Origin: Trichinella spiralis
Lineage: Eukaryota; Nematoda; Enoplea; Trichinellida; Trichinellidae
Direction: 5' to 3'
Length of the DNA: 64,000 bases
Assembly: GCA_000181795.3 (NCBI GenBank)
Contig: CM012953.1
Coordinates: forward strand, 4,272,292 to 4,336,291
The notes beneath the pieces are model-generated. The model was not told where the DNA came from, did not search any database, and was given only the letters and a program-made list of their open reading frames with translations. Below, one piece after another: positions 24,201-34,609 of this stretch. The translations under genes and the position numbers were made by a program. Numbering within the stretch: the stretch's first letter is position 1; each line of letters starts with the position of its first letter.

Positions 24201-27200
24201 AGTAATCTACTTTATTGCCTTTTTGAAAAGCGTTGTAGAAGGCATAATTCTTTTTATATGTTTTATCAAAGCAAAGCACTTCAGTCAATACGTTTAATAA
24301 CATCCGTTAAATTATCATCATCATAAAAGAATATTCCACATAACTGTTTGAACTTTATTTTATATAAAAATTTTATTCTTAAAATAAAATTGTTCATAAA
24401 ACATAAAACTGACCAAGTTCAGTAGTGTAATATTGATATGAAATTTCATTTTCAAATGTTCTGACAATAGATTAAATAATCTGCTTGAAAATACTAAACG
24501 GACTAGCGCAAATTTTTGAAACACATAAGTGATTTTCTACTTTAAAAAAAGCAAGAAAGACAATCAGCAGAAATGCCCTTCTTTAATTTTCTGTTCATAG
24601 TAGTGAATTTAGTTTGAATTACATTTGAATGAAGAAAAAAACATTAAATGGGAAATGATACCCCGAAATACGCGACACATTCAATTCCAGACGGCTTTCA
24701 TTGAATTTCACAGTGACATAAATTGAATTTCTTGCACATTCACATATCTCATTGTTCGGTGATTTTCTTAGAATGCCAACTTTTCCTAAGAAAAAAAGCA
24801 TTTCTGCATATTTTACACGGACAATGCTATAAATTAAGTTTTATTTTTCCTTTTATCAATTTTTGCAATAAAATGTCGTTGTTGGAAATGCCATTTATGC
24901 AAATGAAAGCAATTTTTCAACAACAAATCCTGCACTACACAATGATTATTCATTTATTTTTTTAATATTTCATCGTTTCTTCCAGTATGTTTGCCAAAAG
25001 AATTGCGGTTTAGAAACGTTGGATAGTAATGGTCAAACAATCTATTTATGCAAGCTTTGCAGTGAGACTAGAGAAGTATGATTTTTGAAATGCAACAATC
25101 ACAAGCATATTATTATTATTATGTTGTTATTAGATGTGGAAAAAGTCAGGTGCTTGGTTTTATAAAGGGATTCCGAATTTTATTAAAGATACAGGTCTGC
25201 GTTCAAAAAGCAACGACGTCTCTGTAAGCAATAGTGACGATCGAAGCGGCTTTGATACAGTCAGTTTGACATCGATGGATTCGAGATGTTCCAAGGAAAG
25301 TTTACCGTCGTGGTCAGGAAAAGCCAAGCACGCGAAGCGTCTTTTGCCCACACCTCCATCTGAAAGCCACATTCGCCCTTCACAGCCGCGTTGGGCTATA
25401 ATCAGTCAAAGTGGTCCATTTATTTTTCTTATTTGCATCGATAGCTTTATTGAACAGCCATTTCTGTTAAAGGTATCCAATCGTTTGACAAGTGTGTAGA
25501 TTCGAGTAGCGAAGAAGAGGAAGAGGATAGCAAAGACGAGCAAGAAACTGAAGAAGATATTGACCAAAATAATGAAAATCTAAATCGCAGCCTATTTTTG
25601 GATGATTCCGATACGCCTTATTCTCGACAATCGTCTTGCTTGTCGGAATTAGACAATTCTAAGCCGCTTTCTGAATTGGAAAGCCCAGAATTAAAGCGTC
25701 TTTCTGAAGAGGAGAAACGAACAGCAAACGATGTGAAAGAAGAAACTGAAATATACGATTCGAAATCATCCATTTCTGAAGGTATGCAAATTCTCCGTTC
25801 AACGGGATTAAGTGATCATTATCGTATTCAGTAGCCGTTCACAGCGACAGTCCAGTTCAAAGCTGTACCAATTCATCGTCGAGATATACGATGGAAATTG
25901 CCGAAGATTCAGACGCATCAATTGCTCTTTCGACGTCAGTTCACGATCAAGCAACGTCAGAAGTCAACAAAATTGCCGACCAACTTGCCGACTGCTCCAT
26001 GAACAAACCGTACGCTACTACAACACTACAACATTCTGATTCGGCAAAATCGTTCGATTCGTCCCTTTATGATTCCTCACCGGACAATGACATAAGTAAA
26101 GTATACCGTTTTATTATTTTGAATGCGTTGTTGTCGTGTGTGTTTTTTGCATGTTTGTACTTGCAAATGCCATCCATGTTTGTGTTTTATCTATTCAGAG
26201 CGGAATATGTCCCTTGACAAAAATGCTTTGGATAAACCAGTGCATGAGGAATATTCTACAGAACAATGTTCGAATGGTTTTTCCAGTCCCACAGGTGGGC
26301 GTTTTTTGTTCGATGTTTTTTGCATGGTAAAAATGTTGTGATAAATATGAATATTTCTTGAGATGAATGATTATATGTTTTCAATTTTTTTTTGAAGTGA
26401 GACAAATAACTTGTAATTCTTTGAAACACTTTTGCAGATATCAACAGCAGCATTCAAAAACTGTTACATTTTATTAATACATGAGAATTAAGATTCTAAA
26501 TTTTCAAACATTTTAAAACGGATCATGTTTTCTAGCTTAAACGTTATTGATTTGAACATTAGTATTATGAATACCGTTTGACAGTGAATCATTATAATTA
26601 TTACTTTTTACTTGCAAATAAAGTGCAAAATATAAATATCTGCATTCTTTTGATTATATATATACATATTTTTTGGCACAAATGCTGCAAAATTCAATTA
26701 ACAAAACTTTCAAGTTAACAATTAATATTCAAGATATAGCTTTACGAAGGTAATAATTATCCTTTTAATAGATAATGGTGTAGGTGATTATTTGAATTTT
26801 ACTAATAATTAAAATAATTAATAATGTTTCAAAATATTAGCATAAAAATTTGTTTCAATTTATTAATTTCCAAATTGCATTTCAGCCAGCTTTGGTTCAT
26901 TGGAATATTCATTACTTTACGATGAGACTGAAGAGATGTTGGTTGTTACCATATTTCAAGCGTCGGTAATGTATTGCTATGTTTTATTTTAATTTATAGG
27001 AAATTGTGAATTGAATTGAAATGAAATTGAAATATAAATTTATAATTAATAAAAAAAAATCAACAATGCAATTTAACAAAAATGTCATACAAATATTTTT
27101 AAGAATCTTCCAGCAATGGATTCCAACGGTTTCTCAGATCCATATGTGAAATTACATTTGTTGCCTCTGGCTAATAAGGTAAATTATGAATTATATTAGT

Positions 27201-28129
27201 TAAAGAGGAGAAAACAACAATTCATTTAGTCGACAAAACTGCGAACTTCTACCAAATGGAAAACTTTAAATCCACGATGGAATGAACGTTTAATTTACTA
27301 TGGCATGAGTAAAGACGATCTGCGAAAGAAGACCCTTCGTCTTATGGTGCTTGATCAAGATCGCATTGGATCTGACTTTTTGGGAGAAACCCGTGCACCA
27401 TTGAAGCGTCTCCAGTCGGGAAAGGAGAAATATTTTAATGTTTATTTGGAAAAGCAAATGCCGGTGAGTTGTATTGCAATTGTCGCCACAGAAGAGCATA
27501 AATATTTGCTGAAGATTGAAATTCAGGTTGAAAAATGCGATGAATTCACCGAAGAGCGTGGTAAAATTCTGTTAGCTTTGTGTTACGATTTACAAAACAA
27601 GCTACTTGCGGTCGAAGTAGTACGCTGCGCAGAACTGGTAGGCATGGACTCTACTGGATATTCGGATCCATACGTCAAATTGTATGCGGCAAGTTTATTT
27701 TTTCTTTATTCGGATTTTGTATTTGGAGTTTTCAGGACCTTGAAACCTGGAGCTCTGAAAAGTTACCACGTCAAAACAGAAGTGAAAAAGAAAACGCTGA
27801 ATCCTGAATATAACCGCGTATTTCAATTTCCGGTCTCTTATGATGAGCTGGCCAAGAAATCTTTAGATGTAGAAGTTTGGGACAAGGATGTCGGAAAATT
27901 GGACGACTTTATCGGTGAATTTTTACTTTATTTTCCAGATACGCAGATAGATTTATTTTCATTTTCAATTCAATATTCAGCATTGGAAATTACCATATTT
28001 ATTGTGGTTTTAGGATCTGTCACCCTGAGTGCAAACGCGAAAAGCGATCGCCTTAAACATTGGATCGAATGCATTCAAAATCCAAATAAACGGATAAAAA
28101 AGTGGCATAAACTCACCGGGAAAGTATAA
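18286..28129 (+). CDS. rbf-1: Rabphilin (Rab effector with FYVE-type zinc finger and two C2 domains)
   Basis: Fourteen exons, 736 aa: 18286-18347, 18964-19101, 22227-22362, 24986-25075, 25134-25410, 25473-25781, 25832-26095, 26199-26294, 26886-26965, 27104-27178, 27230-27463, 27527-27681, 27736-27914, 28014-28129. Residues 20-155 form the Rab-binding region: a helix with RAEHIEENEQRRIGKL, paired CxxC zinc ligands (CMLC, CHDC, CKLC) and SGAWFYKG, the rabphilin SGAWFF signature. The middle (155-455) is acidic, Ser-rich and poorly conserved. C2A (about 458-587) has MDSNGFSDPYVK and LDQDRIGSDF. C2B (about 596-736) has MDSTGYSDPYVK, KKTLNPEYN and WDKDVGKLDDF. The calcium-binding Asp residues are kept in both C2 domains. 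It should bind Rab3/Rab27 on synaptic vesicles and phospholipids in a calcium-dependent way. The exon 5 donor (AAA|gtggtc) is weak but phase fits. The introns at 27464, 27682 and 27915 are stop-free and 3n long. Confidence 0.92.
21325..21516 (+). other. Coding-like island inside rabphilin intron 2
   Basis: A 63-codon frame runs between two stops, with strongly protein-like composition (KFRDFIEISFKRRAAMLQCL, then EKEFKSISGAV, ending in LVCKNK). It is predicted to be amphipathic helix. Spacing of charged and Leu residues loosely recalls the B-box-associated coiled coil of TRIM proteins, but that is a weak impression. It does not fit the rabphilin chain, whose flanking exons join in phase. It could be an alternative exon, a nested gene or a gene fragment. 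Confidence 0.3.
23496..23696 (+). other. Second coding-like island inside rabphilin intron 3
   Basis: A 66-codon frame starts with ATG and contains KCDCAIFRFPNQYTISSDNF and MMDQGGSEDFEF. The segment FRFPN...SSDNFLIC has a faint NHL beta-propeller-like rhythm, but one repeat is not enough for an assignment. It sits on the same strand as the island at 21325. No rabphilin homologue I know has such sequence here. Confidence 0.2.
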
Positions 28130-28334
28130 TTTTCATCTGCACCGGTTTATATGGCATCGAAAAGAATGTCGAAAAAAATCCACCAATGTACACGTTATCA
28201 GTTATGGTGAACTAACTTTCTCCTATGAACTTCGCTCTGTTATTACAAAATTGCATTTTAATGCTTTCATTAAAAAAATCAAACATTAATCGATAAATAT
28301 CGATTCAAAAAACTGCAAAATTTAATGGAATAAT

Positions 28335-28340
28335 TTTATT
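28335..28340 (-). terminator. Poly(A) signal of TMEM177
   Basis: TTTATT on the plus strand reads AATAAA on the minus strand, 18 bp past the TMEM177 stop codon. Confidence 0.6.
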
Positions 28341-28345
28341 AGCAA

Positions 28346-28351
28346 AATAAA
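28346..28351 (+). terminator. Poly(A) signal of rabphilin
   Basis: AATAAA lies about 217 bp after the rabphilin stop codon and only about 7 bp from the TMEM177 stop on the other strand, so the two 3' ends overlap. Confidence 0.6.
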
Positions 28352-28357
28352 GCTACA

Positions 28358-29463
28358 TCAAAACATAATTGTCCACGTAGCTTTGTCCTCTTCATTTGGA
28401 ACATAAGTGACGGCCATTTGAAGCATTTCGCTGAGTTTCAAATCAGGCAACTCATACCAACGAGGAAGCTTATCCCCTTGGGAAGTGAACATTTGTTTGC
28501 CATGATTTCCAAGCAAATCTCGCAAAATCAAATTGCGATGTAAGCATTTTTCAAAAAATTCAACCCCACCTTTCTGATAATCATCACCAATTGACAAAGC
28601 TCCGACAACTCCTTGACGTGCAATAAACTGCTTCAATTTCCCCAAACTGAACAAATACAACGATAACAATGACGAAGTGATGTAAAAAATAATGAAAATT
28701 CGAATAATAAAAATCAACTTTTTACGATAAAAATAATTAACAAAAAATTGATATAAGCTGCTTATGAGTATGCCTGTCAACGCAGTCAAAGTGAAAAAAA
28801 CTAACGGCCAATTCAAAGCCCAAATGGTGTGCAATTGTTGTTGAAGAACAAAGCGTTTCGCTTCTTCGGATAATACGAATGTATCTTTCAACTGTTGTAA
28901 AACATCTTTGTCAATGCTGTCCACAGTTTTGGGAATGCCTGATTTTCGCAACCAAGTTGAAAGCCAAGCATCAGTGATTTCATTCAAATTTTCAAAACAG
29001 ATTATATCCGGCACACCAATTCGTCCAAGCCATAGAAAACGTGGACTGCCGAGTCGTTTGAAAGTGTCGCCTTCGACACGAAAAAATTTCACATTTATAT
29101 ACGGATCAACGTTAGGCAATCTGAATTTACTCATCAACTCTTCTGACTCTGGTTTTCTCATAGTCATGAGCTGTTCAATTTCCTGCAATTGTCATTCAAA
29201 TAAACCAAACCCACCCAATCGATTCAGTGCACACAATGATCACTTACTTCGACAATCAAATCTTGAATCAAATCTGGAATTTTTACAGTATTTTGTCCAT
29301 CTTTTTTCGAATAAAATTTTGCCACTTGCTTGCTAAATACTACATCCTTAAAGAAGGGAAACAAACCAATCACTGCAGCGCTTATCGCACAGCACTTTGC
29401 CATCCTTCTACTCCAAGAAGGTTCAAAGAAGGCTTTGAATGTATAAAATTTTCCAATCACCAT
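28358..29463 (-). CDS. TMEM177: Transmembrane protein 177 homologue
   Basis: Two exons, 29248-29463 and 28358-29182, 346 aa from ATG at 29463. The C-terminal block GGVEFFEKCLHRNLILRDLL and the following GKQMFTSQGDKLPRWYEL match the conserved end of the human protein (GGVEFYEKLLSGNLALRSLL). Hydrophobic segments are one near the N-terminus (CAISAAVIGLFPFF) and two mid-protein (WPLVFFTLTALTGILISSLY and IIRIFIIFYITSSLLSLYLF). In mammals TMEM177 is an inner-membrane mitochondrial protein that stabilises COX20 during assembly of cytochrome c oxidase subunit 2; the same role is inferred here. An upstream extension (MPRMNFIDIYESLEKEQLFN, ATG at 29563) could be joined by a 28-nt intron with perfect splice signals, giving 370 aa. 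The downstream ATG fits the human length better. Confidence 0.85.
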
Positions 29464-30875
29464 TTGGAACAAGCTCTGAATCCGAAAAGAACAATTAACT
29501 TACATTAAATAATTGTTCTTTTTCCAAACTTTCATAAATATCAATAAAATTCATCCGCGGCATTATGGTAAAAATCGTTTATACAATATGCTTCAAAAAT
29601 TCAAACATTTTTCACGTAAATTTTTAAAGCACGACTAGAACAAAATTTTTATTGAATAATTCACTTGTTTCTTGATGAAAAATTAACAATTTGTCATTAT
29701 CAGAAAGTCAATTTGAGCAAGTTGAGAGGCCAGCAATTTCTTTTCTTATTATTAGTAGTTCCTATAGCTAAATATATTTTATACAGAAAAATAAAGATAA
29801 ATATTATTGTAACTCAACTTATACAATATAACAAAGCCAAATAATATTCATTGAAAATAATACCATATTTTGATTTTCAAGTATGTATGCAAGCAAAACT
29901 TCAAATGATTAAATAAATGTTCGTTTTGTATAAAAATTGGATTACTGTAAATTATTAAATTACATTAAAATTAGATAAAGTTTTTGAGCAGTAAATTGAG
30001 CAATTTTTTTAAAAAACATCATGCGCATGAAAACTCTCAGTGATCATCCATCGGTTTGTTTCCATTAACACTGATTTGTTATTTGAATTATCGATCGTTT
30101 CGTTGTTTTCCGTGCGTCTCCTGCCGTGGTATATTTTCAGGCTGTTGTTATATGAATTGATATGTGAAACTGATAGTAAGATTTCCGAAAGACTTCCAGC
30201 ACCTTGAGTGGGCATGCAATTAAACATCGAATGCGCTAATTAACACAAAGCTATCATTTTATGATTGTGCTGCCCCATTGGCCTCTCTAGTTATCCAGTG
30301 AAATTCAAATTAAAGAGTGATTGAATTTAACTGTGAGGGCGAATAGTGGATTCGTCCGTACGTAAATTTAGTCAGCCTCAGCACTGCCATAGTCAGAATG
30401 CTGCTTACACAGTCTTGCCATTCGACAACAGCTAAAACATTTGCTTTTTCTCGAAGCTGCAATTTCTTCTAATTGCGTTAATTACAGTATTCAAAACGTA
30501 TTTTGAAAAAGGCACGCGAATACCTTTGCTGTATCTTGAGGCAGCAAATGCAAGTTGCACATAACCTGTAGCTGTGCGGAAATTCAGATGTGTAGTTTCG
30601 ATTTTAAACAGACATTTGGCAACATAAAAGGTTTTGCTGACAAAACAAAAGATTTATGTTATAATGATACTATTTAAAATTTTAATAAATTTAAACAAGT
30701 GAATACGGAAACGAATGCTTATTCCATTACATGCATTTTAATAATAACAAAAAACTTCAACATTCCGATAAATAAACCACTGACAGGAAAATATGCGTTC
30801 AATTTAACCGGAAGTCAGGTTATCAATTGTGAATTTGTGGACCCAAAGTCGGCTGATCAAATGTGATCACGCCAG
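29464..30875. other. Intergenic region between COQ8 and TMEM177
   Basis: Contains a possible 5' exon of TMEM177 at 29504-29563. The rest is AT-rich apart from a less AT-rich patch at about 30240-30450, in which no gene is recognised. An open frame ending at 30866 on the plus strand (with FNLTGSQVINCEFVDPKSA) overlaps no known exon and is of unknown meaning. Confidence 0.45.
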
Positions 30876-32658
30876 CTAAGCTTCTCTTCGACGTTTTTCA
30901 TAACGACTTAGTACGGCATGAAACAAAGAAGCACAGTTCACTTGGGCTTTCAATTTTGAGCAGAGCAAAAATGCACCGGCCATCTTTCGATGCAACGAGT
31001 AGATTTCTTCCGGAGGCGGGCGAAGTCGATGCTTCATCATTACAGGAATCAAATGATGAATCTCATTCGTTGTAGTCTGACATCCAAAATTGAACGGAGC
31101 ATTCAAACTGAACGCTTTGCCAAGAATCATCACCGCGTCCACGTGTGCATTTTCCATAATCTTAACTTTCATTTTATTAATTTGCAAATTATAGAGAAAA
31201 TAAAAATTATATTGTAATTCCGTTTTTTGGAATAATTTAATTTGAAACATAAAGCTACCTTCGACTCGTAACCAGTGAGAAAACCAACTTCCCTAGACCA
31301 ATGCAATATACCTTGACGATCACCAGCAGCGGCACTTTTCAGTATATTTTTATACTGATCAATAAACTGTATATCAAAAGTTCGACAAGCACCAAAATCT
31401 AGTAAAACAATCTAAAATATCAAAAAATTATTTACTCATTTTATTAATAACATGAAAGTTTGTTATTTAACGTGAACTAATTATACTAACCTTATGATCA
31501 TCGGTTCGAAATAAAAAATTCGACCAATTAGGATCAGTTTGCATATACTGAAAATCAAATAATTCACGCAAGCAAAGTTGCAAAATTTTTTTGCCAATCT
31601 GAAATCATAATTCAATAATGATAAAAATAAACCCTTCAACTTTGATAACAAGAAAATAATTCACCCAATTTCGTACAGGTTGACTCATATTTTCACATTT
31701 GTCCAAATGCAAACCACTGACTAATTCTAAAGTCAACACTCTTTTGCGGGTATGATCCATAAACACCTTCGGCACATAAAAGTCTGAATCATCTGCCAAA
31801 AAATTTCTTAAATAAAAAAATCACGCAAAATTATCAAACAATTGAGGCAACAATTCAAATTTACTAATCTAGAAAAAACATCTTAATTTCATTATTCTTC
31901 TTTATTCTTTTTAATAATCACAATTAATAAATGTACTTGAATTTTACAGTCGATGAAGCTTCATGCAAGTAGTCACATTCCAAGGAAATTTCTTTCTTCA
32001 TCGCAAATGCAAAGTTTTCCAAAAACATGCCTTTCGGTAAGAAGTTTCCAATCGACAAAACGCTCAACAAGTTGTCAATATCTGATTTGATACTTTTGGA
32101 AATACCTGGATACTGAAAAAAAGCAAAACTGAAATAATATTCAAAAGTTTCACATCGATTATGTACAGTAAGAATGAAAATATACTTGAATTTTCATAGC
32201 CACTTTTTCACCAGTGTGCAAAACAGCCAGATGTACCTGGCCTATCGATGCAGCAGCAAATGGGTTTTCATCAAATTTTTCAAACAAATCTTTCCAATTT
32301 TTACCAAATTCAGCTTGAAGTGTTTTCTGTTAAAGTGATATAATGCGCCAATAAACGAAAACAAAAATAAGCAGAAACAATTTTAATTTTACATTCACTT
32401 GAGAGGCAGGCATAAAATCAGCACTACAACGAACGCGCTCAAAAATTCTCTGCATCTCTGGACTAATTAATGTATTGTCTTAAAATAAAAATAACGAAAA
32501 AATAAGAAAAATATAATAAGAATAAACTTCTAAAACTACCCTGAATGCTTATCATTTGACCGAACTTCAAAGCGGCTCCTCGAACCCGGCACAGGGTCGA
32601 CACCAAACGCTCCATATTAGCTTCGGTCAGAAATGGATTTTCTCTGGACTTCTCTGAA

Positions 32659-32696
<38 letters not shown>

Positions 32697-33548
32697 TTGA
32701 TCTGAATATTTCAGTAATCGCATACCTTCTTGACGGCCTTTAAAAGATCGTCGCGTTACTTCAGCCAAAGCGCCAAAGCCAAGTTTCACGGCTAAATCTT
32801 CAAAAGCAACTACTTAAAATTGACCACAGAGTTCACCGAGTCAGTACTCACTTCCAAAACTAGCCATTCGACCAATCCTCGACGAAGGTACTCTTGAAGC
32901 TTTGGAATGCTCACTTAGATACGATTCAACTTCAACTTTCTCGCTGAAATCAGATACGTCTACGGGCTTCTCGTTTTCAAATATCCTTTCATTTTCCCAA
33001 TCAGGAATGGACGTTTCTACGTTTTCTTCTGACTGCTTTGCACTTTTATTATGACTTTCTCCTGAATCAGTAAAACGAATTTGATAAACAAAGCATAATT
33101 TAAGACAAAAAAGCAAATCTCTGTTCACCACTGAAATCATTCTTCACTGTCTTTTGCTGCACTGTTGCGGAAGAATCATTGCTCAAGTTTACTTTAAAAA
33201 ATTGCTTCCGAGCAAAAACTGCAGGCAACGCAACCACCACACCCCTGCATACCATTTCGCTTTTTTCAAGCATTTCCTTTGCCAAATGCTTAAGCATCAA
33301 TAAAATTTAAAAGAAGCCACACTTAGGTCGACAACACAAATAACGCGTATAATTTAAACCTGCATTGCATTTATATTGCCTACAGTAGGCAGCACGGATG
33401 CTGCGCAGCCGAACAAATTACTCAACGACTGCTTCGCACTGGAAAGCTGCCAGTAGTTTGCCATCTTTTTCCGTTCAGAAGCTAGGTATTTTTTTCCTAC
33501 TAACTTTGCACCACTAATTACCCGGGCCATATCTTTGAAATGATGCAT
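30876..33548 (-). CDS. coq-8: COQ8/ADCK3 atypical kinase of ubiquinone biosynthesis
   Basis: Twelve exons, 609 aa: 33360-33548, 33129-33288, 32852-33061, 32726-32797, 32540-32653, 32399-32478, 32186-32326, 31937-32112, 31665-31806, 31491-31598, 31259-31411, 30876-31160. Hallmarks in order are RIGRMASFG and LGFGALAEV, the KxGQ motif ([14 protein letters not shown]), the Ala-rich nucleotide loop [14 protein letters not shown], the lysine in [26 protein letters not shown], the catalytic-loop QTDPNWSNF, and LLDFGACR with the metal-binding Asp. The C-terminus [18 protein letters not shown] matches human COQ8A closely. It acts on the matrix side of the inner mitochondrial membrane to support the CoQ synthesis complex. 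The first 150 residues are poorly conserved and hold the targeting region. The last acceptor (GTTAAG) is weak but preserves the homologous length. A (TA)n tract occupies one intron. Confidence 0.93.
32660..32693. repeat. (TA)n microsatellite in a COQ8 intron
   Basis: About 16 uninterrupted AT units directly upstream (on the minus strand) of the acceptor of the exon ending at 32653. Confidence 0.9.
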
Positions 33549-33820
33549 TTGAACCTTTGAAAAAATGCTGCTTCAAACTTTTCTATATTAACGTTTCATG
33601 GAATTCTGCATTTTTGAAGTTAACCGCAGAAAGAAGAACTTCACTAGGTCATGTCCTGTGCAGAAAATGTTTTGCAAATCAGTTCGTTGAAATGCAATGA
33701 TGTGTTAAAGTAAAAATACGGGTCTTTTTCCAGCAGTGCATCAAAAAAACAAATTGGTATTGATGTTGTTTATTGTTTGCAACGTATAAAATTTAGCAAT
33801 TCATCCCCAGGCCATTTCAC
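33549..33820 (-). promoter_or_regulatory. Short spacer between UBL-S27a and COQ8
   Basis: Only 272 bp separate the UBL-S27a stop and the COQ8 start on the same strand. It holds an AATAAA at 33774-33769 (minus strand) for the upstream gene and a TTTTTTCAAAG acceptor-like tract just before the COQ8 ATG. This arrangement would suit a nematode operon with trans-splicing, or simply a compact promoter; the sequence alone cannot separate the two. Confidence 0.4.
33769..33774 (-). terminator. Poly(A) signal of UBL-S27a
   Basis: AATAAA on the minus strand, about 47 nt after the UBL-S27a stop codon. Confidence 0.6.
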
Positions 33821-34609
33821 TCAATGCCCCTTGCCTTTGCCTGGCTTTTGCTCCCTTTGAACAGGATCCTGAACCACCATAGTGCAATAACATTTCCCAC
33901 AGTACTGACGATTATAATGATTGGCCATGAACACGCCGGCTCCACAGCTCTCACTAGTACACTCTTTTCGAAGTCGTGATACTTTTCCATTTTCGTCAAT
34001 CTGAAAAAAGAAAATTTTTTTTTACAATAACACAACAAAAATATAAAAATGTAACACGCTTCCTACTTTATAATATTTCAAAACTGCAAGTTTCACTTTC
34101 TTCTTCTTGTGTTTGATTTTCTTGGGTGTTGTGTACATCTTCTTCTTTCGTTTTTTCGCACCTCCGAGAAGCCTGGATAAACGAAATCAGATCACTGACA
34201 ATTAGGCAATAGAAACATAACAAACAATCCACTGCAGAAACGTTCCACACAAAAAATGCATTTCATAAAAGGTACTTTTCAAAACGTATATCTATCTACC
34301 TGTAGGATAAGTCAAGTGTAGAAAATTCTTGAATATTACACTGTGCCAAAGTCCAATCATCTTCTAAAGGTCTTCCGCCCAGTACCAAATAAGATGAACA
34401 TAAACTTTCTTAAAATTGCACATCTTTTACCACCAAATTAAGTAAATTCATCTAATATTTACCCTCTTCTTCTTGAATTTGCTTCTTAATCTCACCAATT
34501 GTACAATTTGACTCGATCTACAATAAGAAAGCATTGCTACAAATACATCAAACAAAAATAAAATTACGTTCAAGGCTATCAGCCTTCCGCTTCTAACAAA
34601 GATTTGCAT
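33821..34609 (-). CDS. ubl-1: Ubiquitin-like protein fused to 40S ribosomal protein S27a (eS31)
   Basis: Five exons, 163 aa: 34568-34609, 34463-34517, 34300-34408, 34067-34172, 33821-34000. The N-terminal domain starts MQIFVR and has the ubiquitin-like run [20 protein letters not shown], ending LSYRLLGG. Cleavage after LLGG would release S27a, which begins [20 protein letters not shown], continues [20 protein letters not shown], and carries a zinc finger with Cys ligands in [10 protein letters not shown] and YCGKCYC. The ubiquitin-like part is divergent: Arg replaces Lys48 and Glu replaces Lys63, and the tail is LLGG rather than LRGG. It is therefore not a source of normal ubiquitin but a chaperone-like leader for the ribosomal protein, as in nematode UBL-1 and mammalian FUBI fusions. 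The total length equals that of C. elegans UBL-1 as I recall it. Confidence 0.95.

Noticed and set aside
27580-27807. Alternative frame across the rabphilin C2B domain
   Set aside because: The alternative frame gives a meaningless sequence, whereas removing 27682-27735 restores the conserved DPYVKLTLKPG segment.
28908-29508. Two plus-strand frames opposite TMEM177
   Set aside because: They mirror the conserved TMEM177 coding sequence on the minus strand.
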